Source: Liolophura sinensis (Eukaryota > Mollusca > Polyplacophora > Chitonida > Chitonidae). Taken from it: a DNA stretch of 64,000 nt. Position numbers and translations under genes: made by a program. The notes beneath the pieces are model-generated. The model made no database searches. It had not been told where the DNA came from and saw only the letters and a list, made by a program, of their open reading frames with translations. The DNA is taken from positions 14,863,039-14,927,038 of the forward strand of contig NC_088297.1 in assembly GCF_032854445.1 (NCBI RefSeq), written 5' to 3'. This document shows positions 13,631 through 26,700 of this stretch, in pieces; positions within the stretch are counted from its first letter, which is position 1, and the number at the start of each line of letters is the position of its first letter.

Positions 13631-14599
13631 ATGCCAACACCCAGGGGATAGTCCACAGTAGAATAGGCTACAAACACCAGTGCTATATACTCAAATACTG
13701 CAGGAAACCTTCCAGGAAGAAAATATTTGCTCATTAATACATAAAGGCTGGACAGATTTGCTGTAAATAATTAAATTCATAACAAACAGCATGCATAAAC
13801 ACTGGCAACGCCCATGGTGCCATGATGGGCCCACCATGAGCGTACGATCGTGTCAGGATGCCTGTAGGGAGTAGATCAGAGTCCGTGTATGTATGGTCAG
13901 GCCACAATGGGTATAGGATATTCAGATGGATCCGACTGTACTGTACTCTGTCAACAACCTGATGTCAAGATGTGGGATATAACGGCTAGGATACCAATAA
14001 TATATTACTTACTAAAATTTTATGTTGTTTTTTTTTTGTTTGCTTGTTTTTTTTTTTTTTTGCAAATTACACCTGATTCTCATTGACTCACTCATCTTAC
14101 CTATTAGGTATACTTATGGGAATTTTTGTTAAGCTTGATTAAACTTCTAGCTCTGCCAATGGTATTGTAAAATTTGACTGGTTCAGGCCAATACAATTAA
14201 AAACTTCAAATTGGATATATGGACCTACACATGTTCAGAACCAGCCCAAAGCCAACGTTCCTACCGTAGTAACACCGAACTGGCCGCCTCCCAGGAAGTT
14301 AAATCAGTGCGTGAAGGTTTGCAAACATCATAATTGTCACGCTAGTTCAATTAAATTAAACCTCGAGGTCTACGTTCAACAATTCATCCGATATTTACCT
14401 TAGGCAGCTAAATACAAGAAATACCGGTACCGGTAAGCCTCGAGTCTAGGCTCAACAAATACAGTATTTAGTCAGTGTCAGGAGCCCTGTAATCTCACTG
14501 ATGAGCTCGGAAGAAGTTTTGCGATGTGTCTCAAACTACAACTTCGATGACATAACCTGCGTCAACCGGAGGTAGGAACCAGATCACTGTTGTAACTTA

Positions 14600-14810
14600 C
14601 CTTCAGCCTCTGCCGATATGGGTGAAAGTGAAAAGGATCAAAATGCCTTCTTGTTTAAAAAGCAAATTAGGAGGCAGCGAATTTCGCTTGTCACGAGGAA
14701 ACCCTCTGGCTGTCACATGACCGTCAGATCACATGATATGTCATGTGACGAACTCCCGTGTTTGACGCAGTCAAAACAACAAAATCTGTCGACATATGTC
14801 AAGTTGGACA
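14600..14810 (+). repeat. Dispersed repeat C, copy 1
   Basis: Shares with 20335-20590: CTGCCGATNTNGGTGAAA, CTTGTCNNGAG, CACANGACCNTCAGATCACA, ATGNGACGAACTNCCG and ACAACAAAATCT. Family unknown; open frames through it are not conserved between copies. Confidence 0.55.
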
Positions 14811-15236
14811 CAGATTCATACAAACGGTTATCGATCTTTTGTCTTGCAATATCTGCTCAGAGCATATGGAATTCGAAAAACACGTGGTCTGCCTTGAGAC
14901 GACACGCCCCCTTTTTTTTAACCTACAGAAATCAGTAGTAACTATCACCAACATTTGCTTGCGAATTAAAATACGGTAGAATACACATTTCAGTGACGTG
15001 ACAGTTTTGTTACTGTTTCAGTGACCAATATTTCCGGATAGCATAGTTTATTTTTAATCATTTACACAAAATACATCTTAGCATGCACGTGGTTCATACC
15101 TGCATTTTTGTACTCTGATATTTTATAAGACTTGGCACAGACGTGACACGGGACTACCAAATAAACTCATTGTAAACATATGTTCAATTTAATATACGTT
15201 CATACAAATGATTATTGATCCATTCACTCTGGAAAA

Positions 15237-15437
15237 TTTATTTATTTGACTGGTATTTTACGCGATAGGCCTACTCAAGAATATTTCACTTATACGACGA
15301 TGGCCAGCTTTATGGTGGGAGGAAACCGGACAGAGCCCGGGGAAACCGGACATTCCGCAGGTCGCTGCAGCTGGAAAGGAAGCGAGCAAGTGCTGGACTT
15401 GAACTCACAGCGACCACATTGGTGAGAGGCTCCTGGG
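15237..15437 (-). repeat. SINE A, partial
   Basis: Tail and core with an internal deletion, ending within the head at GGCTCCTGGGA. Confidence 0.85.
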
Positions 15438-16689
15438 ACATGGCAGTCTTGAAAATGTCACGCCTGAGAAGAAATGTGATTAAATAAGTGATGCGTACTA
15501 GTGTTATGGCCAGGGCATTGAAATGAAATTCGAACAAGCGGAACACGCCCCCTTTTCCTGTCTACATAAATCATTAATGAGCCTTTGCAGACTCGTGGTT
15601 GTGTGTTAAGGGTCTCCTGATGTGATATTTGTCAGAAAATGCGCCTATCTCTATTTGTGTCTGTCTTTGCATGCCTATCTGTATTCTACACAGCACAACA
15701 GCCAACCCATTAGAATAATCCTCAGAATGCTCGGAATATACAGACCATAACCATACCTTATACTAATTAAACCATTTTTTATTGTAAAACAATAACATGC
15801 TGAAGTTTTTAGCTAAGACTCAAAACAAGCCTTATGTATGCCTTTCGGACATCCTACCAAGATTTTTACAAATTTCTGACAATATCAGTGGCATATTTTT
15901 CATTCAGAGTTTACTGATCATGTCCATTACATTTTCTTAGCTCTCCAGTGGTATAATATATGATATTTTCAAAAAGCACATGCCCCACATGGTCACATGG
16001 GAATTGTCGTGCATGATAAATTACACATCTGCACAAGAAATAGAAATAAAGATATGTATGCATGTTTTAGTCTATGTCATTGTCTTAGAAAATAATTATA
16101 TAACTTTAATTACTTCTTGACGGGTTTACTGCGTGGCAGTCTTATTGCTGCTTCAGTAAGGAAAATTTATTGAAAGCGTCAAAATTTTTTAACTTTTAGA
16201 ATGCTTACCGATAATTGAACAAAGTGCATGTATGTGACCATACATCAGGATAGTTATATACGTCAAAACTGGTCAATTTTTATTTTTAAAATCGATCTTA
16301 TTTCAGACATCAGCTTGTCAGAGAATGATCTACTCTTTTCTGTTTTCACAACTGGGATTTATATCAAAAATTGGCTTCAGAAGTCGCTCCTGATGACTTT
16401 TCTTTTCCTGGCATTCTCTGAGTGAACCAGCAAATTATCTATACAAGAGATTTGGGACAAAAAAAATCAATATTTCCTAATAAAAGTGCATTTTCTGTAT
16501 TTACCAAACATAGCTCAAGTTATCGCCGTTTAATAAATGTCAAGCTCGTGCCTGTAATATTTATAGCGTTAAAGTGATATTTTGTAACAGATACCGTAAT
16601 TATTTGAATTTTTACTTAAATAATGTCAAACATTCAGTTGGATTTGTGTTGATCAACTTTTCGCCGAAAATCACGGTTTCGCCTAGAGT

Positions 16690-16900
16690 TGAAATGTACA
16701 TGAAAATCTGTATAAATGCCTCTTGTTATCACAGGACACGCTGACTGAAAAAGAGATCTCAGCTGCAGAAAACTGCTGTTTTCTAGAGTTAATGAAAGCC
16801 TTCAAATAAAAATCAGTTCCAAATATCTCTGTCCACAGGCAACTTGAGGATATATACATATAATACGCAGTATGCTACTGGGGGTGAGATAGTTATTAAG
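16690..16900 (+). repeat. Dispersed repeat D, copy 1
   Basis: Resembles 41170-41305: GAAAAAGAG, CTGCTGTTTTCT, CACTGTCCACA or its equivalent, GCAACTTGAGG and CAGTATGCTACT occur in the same order. Diverged and of unknown class. Confidence 0.45.
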
Positions 16901-17816
16901 ATAGTTATATCTCGGGCAAGTTTCACAAAACTTCATACGTTTTTCTTAACTTTTAACGACGTCGCCTTGTGGAAATGTAACCTAAACAAATACCAAAATG
17001 GAATAAAAAAGTAAAATTGAATATCCACTTTCTTGTTTCGTTCAATCTATTTTTTTTCTCATGATTTCCCCGTTTTTCAAGTCTTTTCGATCATATGTAA
17101 CAAACGTGGCTTGAACCGGACATTCCACACTTCTCAGAAACGAGATAATGTTTCAGTTTTGTTTTATTTTGATATCCTCGGTATCAGACATTGAAAAAAG
17201 ATTCATTCTTCTCGCAAAATCCAAATTGAAGCTGTTGTGACCTAATGTTACTTTATGTCTCGTTAAATCAAGAAAATATTGAAACTTGATGGGCTTAATC
17301 ACTGAACCACGATGCAGCAGACACCCGAGATGACACCTCGTGCCACTGAGAGGTAACAATGAACTTTCCCACATTTGATATATTTGGATGTATTGGTGGA
17401 AGACAAGTGGTTTTCAGCGAACTTTATTAGTACTGGTTATTGTCAACGAGTAAATCTGGTTTATCTACTGTTAATTCACGTATTTCTGGGCTCATATTGT
17501 CCCTGTATTCCGTCGCCTGTGTCATGAAACTGCACCACTTACACAAACTAAGGGAGGTAACTCCACAAAAACCATCTGAAGAATAATACTTGGTTCTGAA
17601 TGATGATCTCTTATTTCTGTGTTTGTGACATTATATTTAGTATTCTGAAAGCCAGCCATAACATAACACTTTATCAGACGTACAGTACCGTACATGGTTT
17701 ACATTGCGGTACCTTGCCTTTGATTTACCTTACTTAAGCATGGCACTACCACAGTTTACCTTGGATCACCATGCTTGACATTATTTCCCGGTTGATCAAA
17801 CACTATACTTAGCCAT

Positions 17817-17915
17817 GGTTGAGGACCTCCGTGGTTGAGGTGAGCCTCTCAGGGGAAGGGGGATCTTCGTATGAAGTGAAGTATTCTTGACTACAGCGTA
17901 AAACACCGATCACAT
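17817..17915 (+). repeat. SINE A, strongly deleted
   Basis: Head start (GGACCTCCGTGGTTGAGGTG) fused to the 3' end (GTATTCTTGACTACAGCG); most of the core is lost. Confidence 0.65.
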
Positions 17916-17990
17916 TACCTTACTTTTGATTTACCTTAATTAGCTAAGGCACTACCACAGTTTACCTTGGATTATTACTTCTTCCCATTT

Positions 17991-18244
17991 CTCTGTCGGT
18001 TAGCGCGCTAGCGCAGCGTAATGACCCAGGAGTCTCTCACCAATGCGGCCGCTGTGTGTTCAAGTCCAACTCATGCTGGCTTCCTCTCCGGCCGTAAGTG
18101 GGAAGGTGTGCCAGCAACCTGCGGATGGTCGTGGGTTTCCCCCGGGCTCTACCCGGTTTCCTCTCACCATAATGCTGGCCGCCGTCATATAAGTGAAATA
18201 TTCTTGAGTACGGCGTAAAACACTAATCAAATAAATAAATAAAT
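17991..18244 (+). repeat. SINE A, nearly full length
   Basis: Flanked by the 10-bp duplication CTTCCCATTT (17981-17990 and 18245-18254). Lacks the first bases of the head but reads GTCGGTTAGCGCGC onward. Tail (AAAT)n. Confidence 0.9.
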
Positions 18245-18254
18245 CTTCCCATTT

Positions 18255-20100
18255 GATTAAACGCGATAAGGTCCACCTCCTGTGAAGTACATGAATTCAG
18301 TTCAGTATAAATAATACCCAGGAAAACGAACTGTTGGTGGTAGGATCATAGACTGCTTAGCGAAGTGTGAGCTTGTTTATTACATTCGTGGACTGTCTAT
18401 ATGATCACCTGGCCACCCCTAACTCTTCCTCGCGCCTGTCAGAAAGAACCACAATCAACGCAACGGATCATGGGAAACGGTTACATGAAGCAAGTCTTGG
18501 AAACTTTTCTCACTTGTTGTTTAATAAAGGCAGGCATATATAAGAAAGCTGGCTGAGATCACCAGTGTTTATATTATTGGACCAGGTTACAGGTTTGCCA
18601 AAGATTCCATGGAGCTCTGGAGACCTGAGTAAAACAGGTTTTTGCCCGACAATATAAAAGAAAGTACACACACTGTGTATATAACTCAGCCGAATGTGTC
18701 TTACTAAAACTGTCCCCTTTTGATAGACCATCAGTTATCGCTTGCCTACCAAACCACTGCCTACTGATTACGGCTTTTTTGACGATATTTTAAACGAGCA
18801 CCACTGGAAGTTAGCGTTTGGAATAAAAACTTGCAGATAAATCGTATAATAACAAGGTAAAACCAGATTACCTTAAAAATAACTATTGAATCATTATTGT
18901 TAGTTTCATGCAGTACATAGATGAATTTCATGCAATAATATTCAACCCTCTACTGTGTCTTCTTGTAGCAGGGCAACTACTCCGCTTTGCATTGGACTAC
19001 AACGGTCACGTGGGTCACAGATATATTCCCGAATCCTGCAGACGACGCCAAAAGTGTGTTCTGAGTAGGCTATCTCTCTTTATTGGGTTGTGAATACAAC
19101 GGTTATATCGCTGAAGCTATTCACCTATACATCGGTGGGTCTTTGCACGATAAATGCGCAAATATATAGTGCCTGTAACCTTTATACTGGGAGAGGCGTA
19201 TGAAGATTACTGACTCCATATAATTGCGCATCCTATCGCTGAGCAACCCTGTAACTATATTTATAGTATCCTATAATGGAGATGGCTTTTTCTCTGCATG
19301 GTCCAATATTTGTCGTTAATTGTAATCTCTCATACCTTTCTGGTTTCTGGAGCATACTGGTGCTTGGATTCATGTAATTAATCAATCTGTTCTGTCAACA
19401 ATTAGGTGAGATGGCAGTATGTGCCTTATATACTATGTAGATGTGCTATATTTCTTTATAAATTTGACCTTGGAGATATATCACATATATATACCTCAGC
19501 AAATTAACAGAATTATAAAATTTTACTGTTTTAGGCCTATTCAAGTTTTACATATGTTTTTACATAGGACATTAACAAAAGGTACCAAAACCAAGAATGA
19601 AAATAGGATTTATACTTGATCAAACCAAGAAATGAAGTCTTTACGTGTCAACTTCAAGTAACAGTATATGTGCCCACTTGAAAATACATGAAAAAACTTT
19701 GCAAACACGATTATAGCCATGTTCCAGCCTTGTTCAATTACCCAAATGACCCCAAATTTCGCCCACAAAGGTGCATTTTTAGAGGCAAATATGTGTCGCA
19801 TAATATTATTTTCCAGTGCTGAAACATACAATTTTCCAGTAGAATATCAATATCATCCTAAGTTCCAATCAAACCTCAAAACACCGTTCTTAAATCAGAA
19901 CAGATTTTTTAGAATTAGAGAAAATGGGCAAGTTAGTCATGGACAAAATTTATTGTCATTTAGGGTGAATTAAACGTGGAGATCTATGTTCAACAAAATC
20001 CGGTGGTTAAAAAAGACCGCAATGTACAAGTTTAATTTAACAAGTTGTCAGGCATTCTTACTGATGAACGCGTATCACTTTGAGATGCGCCTTTAACTAG
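18255..20100. other. Intergenic region, no gene recognised
   Basis: Only short frames without recognisable features; no clear repeat. Confidence 0.45.
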
Positions 20101-20102
20101 GA

Positions 20103-20262
20103 TCCGGCCGTACGTTGGGAAGGTCTTCCAGCAACCTGCGGATAGTCGTGGGTATCCCCCGGGCTCTGCCCTGTTTCCACCCATCCATAATGCTGGCCGC
20201 GGTCGTATAAGTGAAATGTTCTTGAGTACGGCGTAAAACACCAGTCAAATAAATAAATTAAT
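20103..20262 (+). repeat. SINE A, 3' half
   Basis: From CCGGCCGTACGTTGGGAAGG to CAGTCAAATAAATAAATTAA. Confidence 0.85.
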
Positions 20263-20334
20263 TTAAATAGGACTGGCATAATGGGAATCGGTGTCAACCT
20301 TGTGGTATGAGCTGGATCGCTTTTATAACTAACC

Positions 20335-20590
20335 TCAATTCCTGCCGATGTTGGTGAAAATGAAAAATACCAAAAGGTACTTACCGCTGGTACCAAAACA
20401 GTTAGTGGATAGTCCCTAACTACTACACAACACCTTTGTTGTTTAGCGGGTGGCGAATCTGGCTTGTCGTGAGAAAGATCTCCAGGCAGCCACACGACCA
20501 TCAGATCACATGATACTCCACTACATCATATGACGAACTTCCGCGTTATGACGCAATCATGCAAGACAACAAAATCTTACGAGTCTAATC
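20335..20590 (+). repeat. Dispersed repeat C, copy 2
   Basis: Same landmarks as 14600-14810 in the same order, with an insertion around 20370-20450. Confidence 0.55.
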
Positions 20591-20599
20591 TGTCCATAT

Positions 20600-20822
20600 T
20601 GGTTGGCCCGGTTACAGTATTATGTGACTAGGTGGGCTGTCATGTCTGGTGTCTTCGGCATGATACTTCAGTTGAGGCAGCACATTGGGGGCATGCATGG
20701 ACTCGCGCTGCTCAACATGGCCCAGTATATGTACACACATGCAACTAATGACTCCTCGTCGTCATATTACTGCAAGATTGTTAAGTACAGAGTTAAACCC
20801 GAAGCAGTGATTCATTCAAATT
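20600..20822 (+). repeat. SINE B, long copy
   Basis: TTGGCCCGGTTACAGTATTA, GTCATGTCTGGTGTCTTCGG, GACTCCTCGTCGTCATATTA, ending GAAGCAGTGATTCATTC. The family ends in ACGTTAAACCCCAAGCA plus a CATT/CACT-like repeat. Confidence 0.7.
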
Positions 20823-21454
20823 TCTTTCCATAAATAAAATGTGATTGGGGTTTTGTGGTGTACTTTTTGGATCATTTAAGCTGGATGACAGTAACATCAA
20901 TATCTTTTTAGCTGATAAACATCCTCTCATTGCTATACGTCTACGTTAAACATGAACATTCATGTCGTGTTACATCTAGATCAGTATTTAATGCGCAAAT
21001 GTAACACACTTCTTAAGCAGTCTCTAAAGCAGAATATGTGACTTTGTGAGAATATGTGCTTCAGCATATCCAAAATGTCTCCAAATATCCGTCGCTGAAC
21101 CTCAATGATGTTTGCATTTTATCAATCGTATTAAGTTTTAAAAAAAAATGACGAAAGCTATATCTGGATGGTACTTGAAATGGTCCATCGGATGAAGCAT
21201 TTTTCCCCCTCATATATGTATGGGTGGTCTCCAGATAAAAATGATGCCAAAATAAGATGAAAGGGCTTTCAGAACGTATTTGCAAATATTACCTTTAATA
21301 TTTTTTCGATTTTTTTTTTCAGGAAGAAAGGGTATTTAAAGGTATGGTGGGGGTATTTGGGACAATTTTGGGGTATTTATCGTCGTTGCGAATTAAAGTT
21401 CTATAAAAGGATGTGATGTATGTCTAATAAATATATTTGAATGTGAGTAGTTGA

Positions 21455-22051
21455 GAATGTGGGTTTGGTTCCGTTTTGAGGTGGCGGTTTTTGTGGTTTT
21501 GAGGTGGCGGGTGTTGATGCCCAGTTGCCCCGGCTGGGGCAGGCTGGGCAGGTTGGTGGTGACGTCACACCTGCCAGCCCAAAGGGCTGGCAGATGTTGC
21601 AGGTGTGACTTCACCCCTTCGCTGGGGAAGTTTGGTGGGTTTTTTCCACGCCGCGGGGCGTATGTGATGTGTGTAGTAGACTAGAGTATAGTATAACAGT
21701 ATAACCGTAGAGTATAGGGGTATTGGGGAAAAAAAGAGAAAAAAAAAGAGGCAAAACGTCAGCGTGTAAAGTGGCGTGGGACAGCTCGAAAAGAGCTCCC
21801 TGGCGCCAAAACGGACCAATGGGTGAGCCGGATTTGCCCCAAAACGGCCCAAATGGAGGGCCCGCAAAACGGACCTACCTGTGGGGGAGACGGGGGAAAA
21901 ATGAACCCAGCCCGAAGGGCTGGCAGGTGTGACGTCACCCCTTCGATGGGGAGTTTGGTGGGTTTTTTCCACGCCGCGGGGCGTATGTGTGTATACTAGC
22001 GTTATGTATTGACGCACCGGCTGGCTGGCTGGCAACAATGTATACAATGTA
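21455..22051 (+). repeat. GC-rich repeat block (left arm copy)
   Basis: Markedly GC-rich against AT-rich surroundings. Contains two related sub-blocks, about 21568-21685 and 21908-22000. Each has GGGCTGGCAG, then CACCCCTTCG, GGTGGGTTTTTTCCACGCCG and CGGGGCGTATGTG, and between them lies a CCAATGGGTGAGCCGG segment. Long open frames cross it on both strands, but none resembles a known protein and they follow from the GC bias. Boundaries are not marked by clear terminal repeats. Confidence 0.6.
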
Positions 22052-23569
22052 TACAAGGCGCAGCCGATCAAAACAAAAACCACGTGTCCAAACAAAAACC
22101 ACGTGTCAAAACAAAGCACAGCTGACAACATTGTTTGCCTGACTGCGGGCCGGCTGGCGGGTAGGATCGCTCAGCGTGTCTTTGCAACACTGTTCGCCCA
22201 GGAAGGCTCACTGCTGCAGGCAGAGGGTCGGTGTTATGAACCGTAGAGCCTGTCGGTGGGATTTTTTTGGGGTGATCTGCCTGTCTGTCTACCTGCTGGT
22301 TGTGGTAGGGATGGATGGATCGACACCACACCTAAACATGCATGTGCACTGGAGACTCTACTCTACTATACTCTACTCTACTATATACTATATATAGGCG
22401 GTGTAGTGGAATAGAGTACAGTAGAGTATAGGGGAAAAAAAAGAGAAAAACTTGAATCAGAAAATCTCGAAGCTTATAAGAAACTTGGAGATCAATGTGA
22501 TGGTATTTCGCACATATTTTCAGCATCTATATTTTCACCAACATCCACATATTTAAGCGAGATATGTATTCTTAAACGGTTAAATTCAATTATTCTTTAT
22601 CCACTAATCTTCACACACATCTATACAAGACAACCAAATGACCATGAAGGAGAAAACAACTACCAGGTTATATAAAAAAATTCTTTTTTTTTCAATGTTT
22701 TATTCTTCTCTATCAAAAATCTGAAATACGAAAGGATATACCGAAACATACTAATATCTTCAACAGAAACTTGCAGTACTTGCTATGGGGAACCTAAAAG
22801 AGCCCATACGTGTAAATGATAAATACATGATATTGAAAATAAATGATAAATGGGTGCACTGAACAGCTAATTTGACTTTGAAAAGACCGGTCAAAGCAGG
22901 TGTCAAAATGTCTGGCTCTATTAGTAGAGATGTGCTTTCCAAAACATGAGGCAAAAATGGAATTAAATGCTCACAGCAAAGCCATCTAAAATACAACAAT
23001 GGTTTTCTTAAATGGTTAAATTCAGTTATTCTTTATCCACTAATCTTAACACACATATACAAAACAACCAAATGACCATCAAAGAGAAAACGACAACTAC
23101 CAGGTTATATTAAAGAATTCTCTTTTTTTTTTTTTTTTAATGTTTCATTGTTTTCTATCAAAAATCTGAAATATGAAAAGATATACCGAAACATACTAAT
23201 ATCTTCAACAGAAACTTGCAGTACTTGCTATGGGGAACCTAACAGAGCCAGTCTTACATGTTACATTGTACAGCATTGCTGCTAATTTGACTCTGGTTCA
23301 GATGCACTACAAGTACATTTGATAATGAAGCTTTATACACATTTATAACAATGACTTCAGGGAGTTGTAACTTTACATAGTGTAATATTTCATAAACACA
23401 TGGTCAGTACTCAAAGTATTGAGTGAAAACCATGAACGTACATCCTTGAGCTTTGCACTGCCTATGGCATTAGGACATGGTACATGTGTACTGGTGGAAT
23501 GATGCAGAAAAGAGGCAGTGTGTTCAGAAATATTCACGTATATGGCCTATATAGGCCTTTTCTCCTCAA
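22052..23569. repeat. Left-arm-specific segment with an internal direct repeat
   Basis: Absent from the right arm. Holds a direct repeat of roughly 220 bp: about 22575-22800 and 23008-23245 share TTCTTTATCCACTAATCTT, CAACCAAATGACCAT, CTACCAGGTTATAT and AACTTGCAGTACTTGCTATG. A run of CTCTACT/TATA motifs lies at 22355-22435. No gene seen. Confidence 0.6.
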
Positions 23570-23735
23570 GGCCCTGTTCTTTGTACTATTATTGTTATAT
23601 TATTATTATTAACCTTATTAACATAAATCTGCATACAGCTCTTTAATATAAACGAACCCACTCGCCTAGAATGATAACCAAGCATGATGTCCAGTTAAAC
23701 ATGAGATAATTAAGCACACAACACCAATACTTCAC

Positions 23736-26700
23736 CTCTCTGTAAGCATTCAGTGTCCTTGCATCAAACAACATCTGGGTTATTTCTTCGGAATCCCGAA
23801 TGTTCCTGTATTCTGCAGGAACCCTTCCATCCTGACAATGAGATACAGAAAAACACTGAACAAGAAGCAAGACAGATCATTTTTTTTTCGTTTTTTTTTT
23901 ATAGTAAACTTAATTCATGCCCTAAAAATTCACCTGAATATGAAATATTTTTAGAGGTAAATAATGGTCATAAATTATAAAATGAAATTGTGGGAGCTGA
24001 AACTATCGTTTTTCATAAAGAATGTCATCTTACATTCAGGCGTTAAAGCATGTTTCCTCGATTAATAGAACTCCCTGGTTCAGACAAACTTGCTTGGGCG
24101 GTGAAGTATTTGTTTGTCTTTCCTTTTTTCTCTGGACACTAACTTTACCTTCAAGAGGCACACCTAACTGCATCAAAGTGTACTCTGCTGCAAAAACCTT
24201 TGCCCCCTCAACAGTAAAACACAGTTTATTTGGGGTAAATGGGTTACCATTTGGAAACTGAGTACCGAGAGCTGGTATGGTGATCTGAAAGACAAATGTA
24301 CTTTACCATAGATTAACAATGTAAATGCCTAACATCAACTTCTACATGACACTTATACATGTATAAATCACAACCACAAAATTCTTTTTTCGATTTACTT
24401 CAGATCAATTATTTTTATATGATAATTTACTTCTTATTCTTTCTGGTACACATGGACATGATTAATTGTATAAATAAATAAAAAAAGTTACATTCCAGCA
24501 AAAGAACTTGATTCTTATCTCTTCAAACAAGTTTCTTATCAACATTTTGTTGAAACCTATGGTAGTACCTTGTAGAAAAAGAGCTTTAAGAGCTGTTGGG
24601 CACCACTTCCATCCCTTCCCATGTGAGAATGAAGCTGGTATACAGGACTTCCCCATCCATTCTTCTGGCAAAGGTCATCGAGCACCTATAGTGAACATCG
24701 TTACATGCATACACTTTTTGACACTCTTGATTTACTGAAGCCTCACTAGGGCAATCGGGCTATAAATTAAAGGTAATTAGTAAAACAAAAAATTCTTCCA
24801 CAAAACAAAATCATGGTCAAACGTTAAACACAGAGCCTTGCATTATGACAACTTTCAATGATAACAAAACAGCCAATTATTTTAGCTATTAACACACCTG
24901 ATTAACGAAATTTAATTCAAAACTCATTACATGTATAGGAAATATTAGATAAGAATTAGTTTCTAAGTATGTTACCTGTTACTTCAAAGTTTAAACAAAC
25001 ACTTATCTTCAACGAAACTGAACTATCTCACCTTCTGGTTAATTGCACAATCGGTTCATGCCTTTTAGTACGGCGTAGGCAGATTATAGATTTTAAGACT
25101 GCGTAATCCTTTAAGCATGCTCCAGAATAAGTTGCAATGCGCAACTTTTTAATGGGATATGGGACCGGAAACCTTCTGCATTGACAACGATACACACCTC
25201 TGCTGGATGTTTCCTAAAGCCCCACCCCATCATCATCCCTCGGCCTCCCACAGGGCTTCTGATCCCCATGGGACCTCGCTCTGCCAACGCCCTGCTAACA
25301 GTACAAAAAGCACAAATATTCAAGCTATTTCATGGTAAAAATTATGTGACTGAGCATTCTTAAAGTTTCTTCTTCCTGCTTTTCCTCCTGAGATGTTCAC
25401 ATAAAATCAAATATATTGAGCTATTAAAGTTTGGTTGATGAAACTTAATGCGTCTTTGTATACTTACATGTAAGAAGCTCATAAAACGTCTTTTTTTCGA
25501 GGACATTGCATGGATAACACATAAATGCAACTTCTTTCACGTCAAATGACTCTATCAACCACAATGGCAAAACCACTAAATATGGTAGTGTACCTTTCCT
25601 ACATGTATGCTGTTGAATGGAAAGCTACAGAGTGACAATTAAAGAATATAGGTCACAGGTGGTACGAAGTTCACATTAATTCTTGGCAAAAAAGCAAGCC
25701 CCTACCATTCAATAAAATCGCCTGTTTTCAATAAAGCTATGCCTTGCGCAGTCTTGCAAATATTTCTGCTCCATGTGAAGCACCTTCCAACTGAAATCCG
25801 TCATTACCTCATTTTGGATTTTAGTTGCCAAAGTAGACTTGCCCATGTCATTTTTCTAGTTCTCACTCTGTACTCTGTATCCATTAGCATATCAGCAGGA
25901 GAGCTACAACACTGTACTTTGTAAAACCCACTTACATATGCTTATTTACAGTTACAGTTATTACAGACAAATCATAGGTAAAATTTAATCTTAGGTTATC
26001 TAAGATTTCATCTTAGATGATCACAACTGAAATGATTTAAAACCAAAGACAAATATCCTGTTCCTGGTCTGATGCACACAAATGACAGAGCATCTGACAC
26101 TTCTGAGAACCCTGATATTAAACAGACAAACTGGACACACACGGTGGAATATGACAACCTATGCTCTTAATTCCGCAAATATTGTTCTAAGCTAACCGAT
26201 TTTTTATAAAAATTCCAAGAATACAACTCTATTCTGACTGCAAGATCATCTGCTGTGCTGGATTCTCATCTGTATTCTTATATTGGGTGAACAGAGTTGT
26301 GGATTTCAGGCCAAAATAGTTCTTACCTTGCGGGTGGTGGAGACATCGGGTTGTAATACGATGGAGGCGAGTAACTAGGATCATAGCCATAGCCCTGAAA
26401 AATTTGTCACAGTATCAAGTACACTTGTCATACAACCAAAGCATGCATAAAAGCAGATTCGCTCAAACGGCTGAACAGCTGACTTGCTTCCACTGTAGGT
26501 ACTTGACCTATAAATTCATGTACAAATCCAGGTCTTACTCTACCCTGACATAACAGAACCCCCTATCCTACCACATGAGGAACTCTTACCCTGACATATG
26601 ATACTTCTTTCTGCTTCCAAGATTCCAACGCTTCCTGGCCTCTGTTGTATGCTCTATCAACCTCACCCAAGTGGCAGTCCTGATTAGCCTGCAATAAAGA

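Larger units (their letters stand above)
12000..17800. other. Intergenic region, no gene recognised
   Basis: AT-rich DNA with SINE fragments, repeat C and repeat D. Frames up to about 106 codons are present but show no domain or conserved codon pattern. It may hide the cathepsin B first exon. Confidence 0.5.

Noticed and set aside
14618-14938. 106-codon plus-strand frame
   Set aside because: Coincides with dispersed repeat C, and the second copy does not preserve the frame.
21565-22131. 188-codon minus-strand frame
   Set aside because: Lies in the GC-rich repeat block. The right-arm copy has different frame structure and no domain is recognisable.
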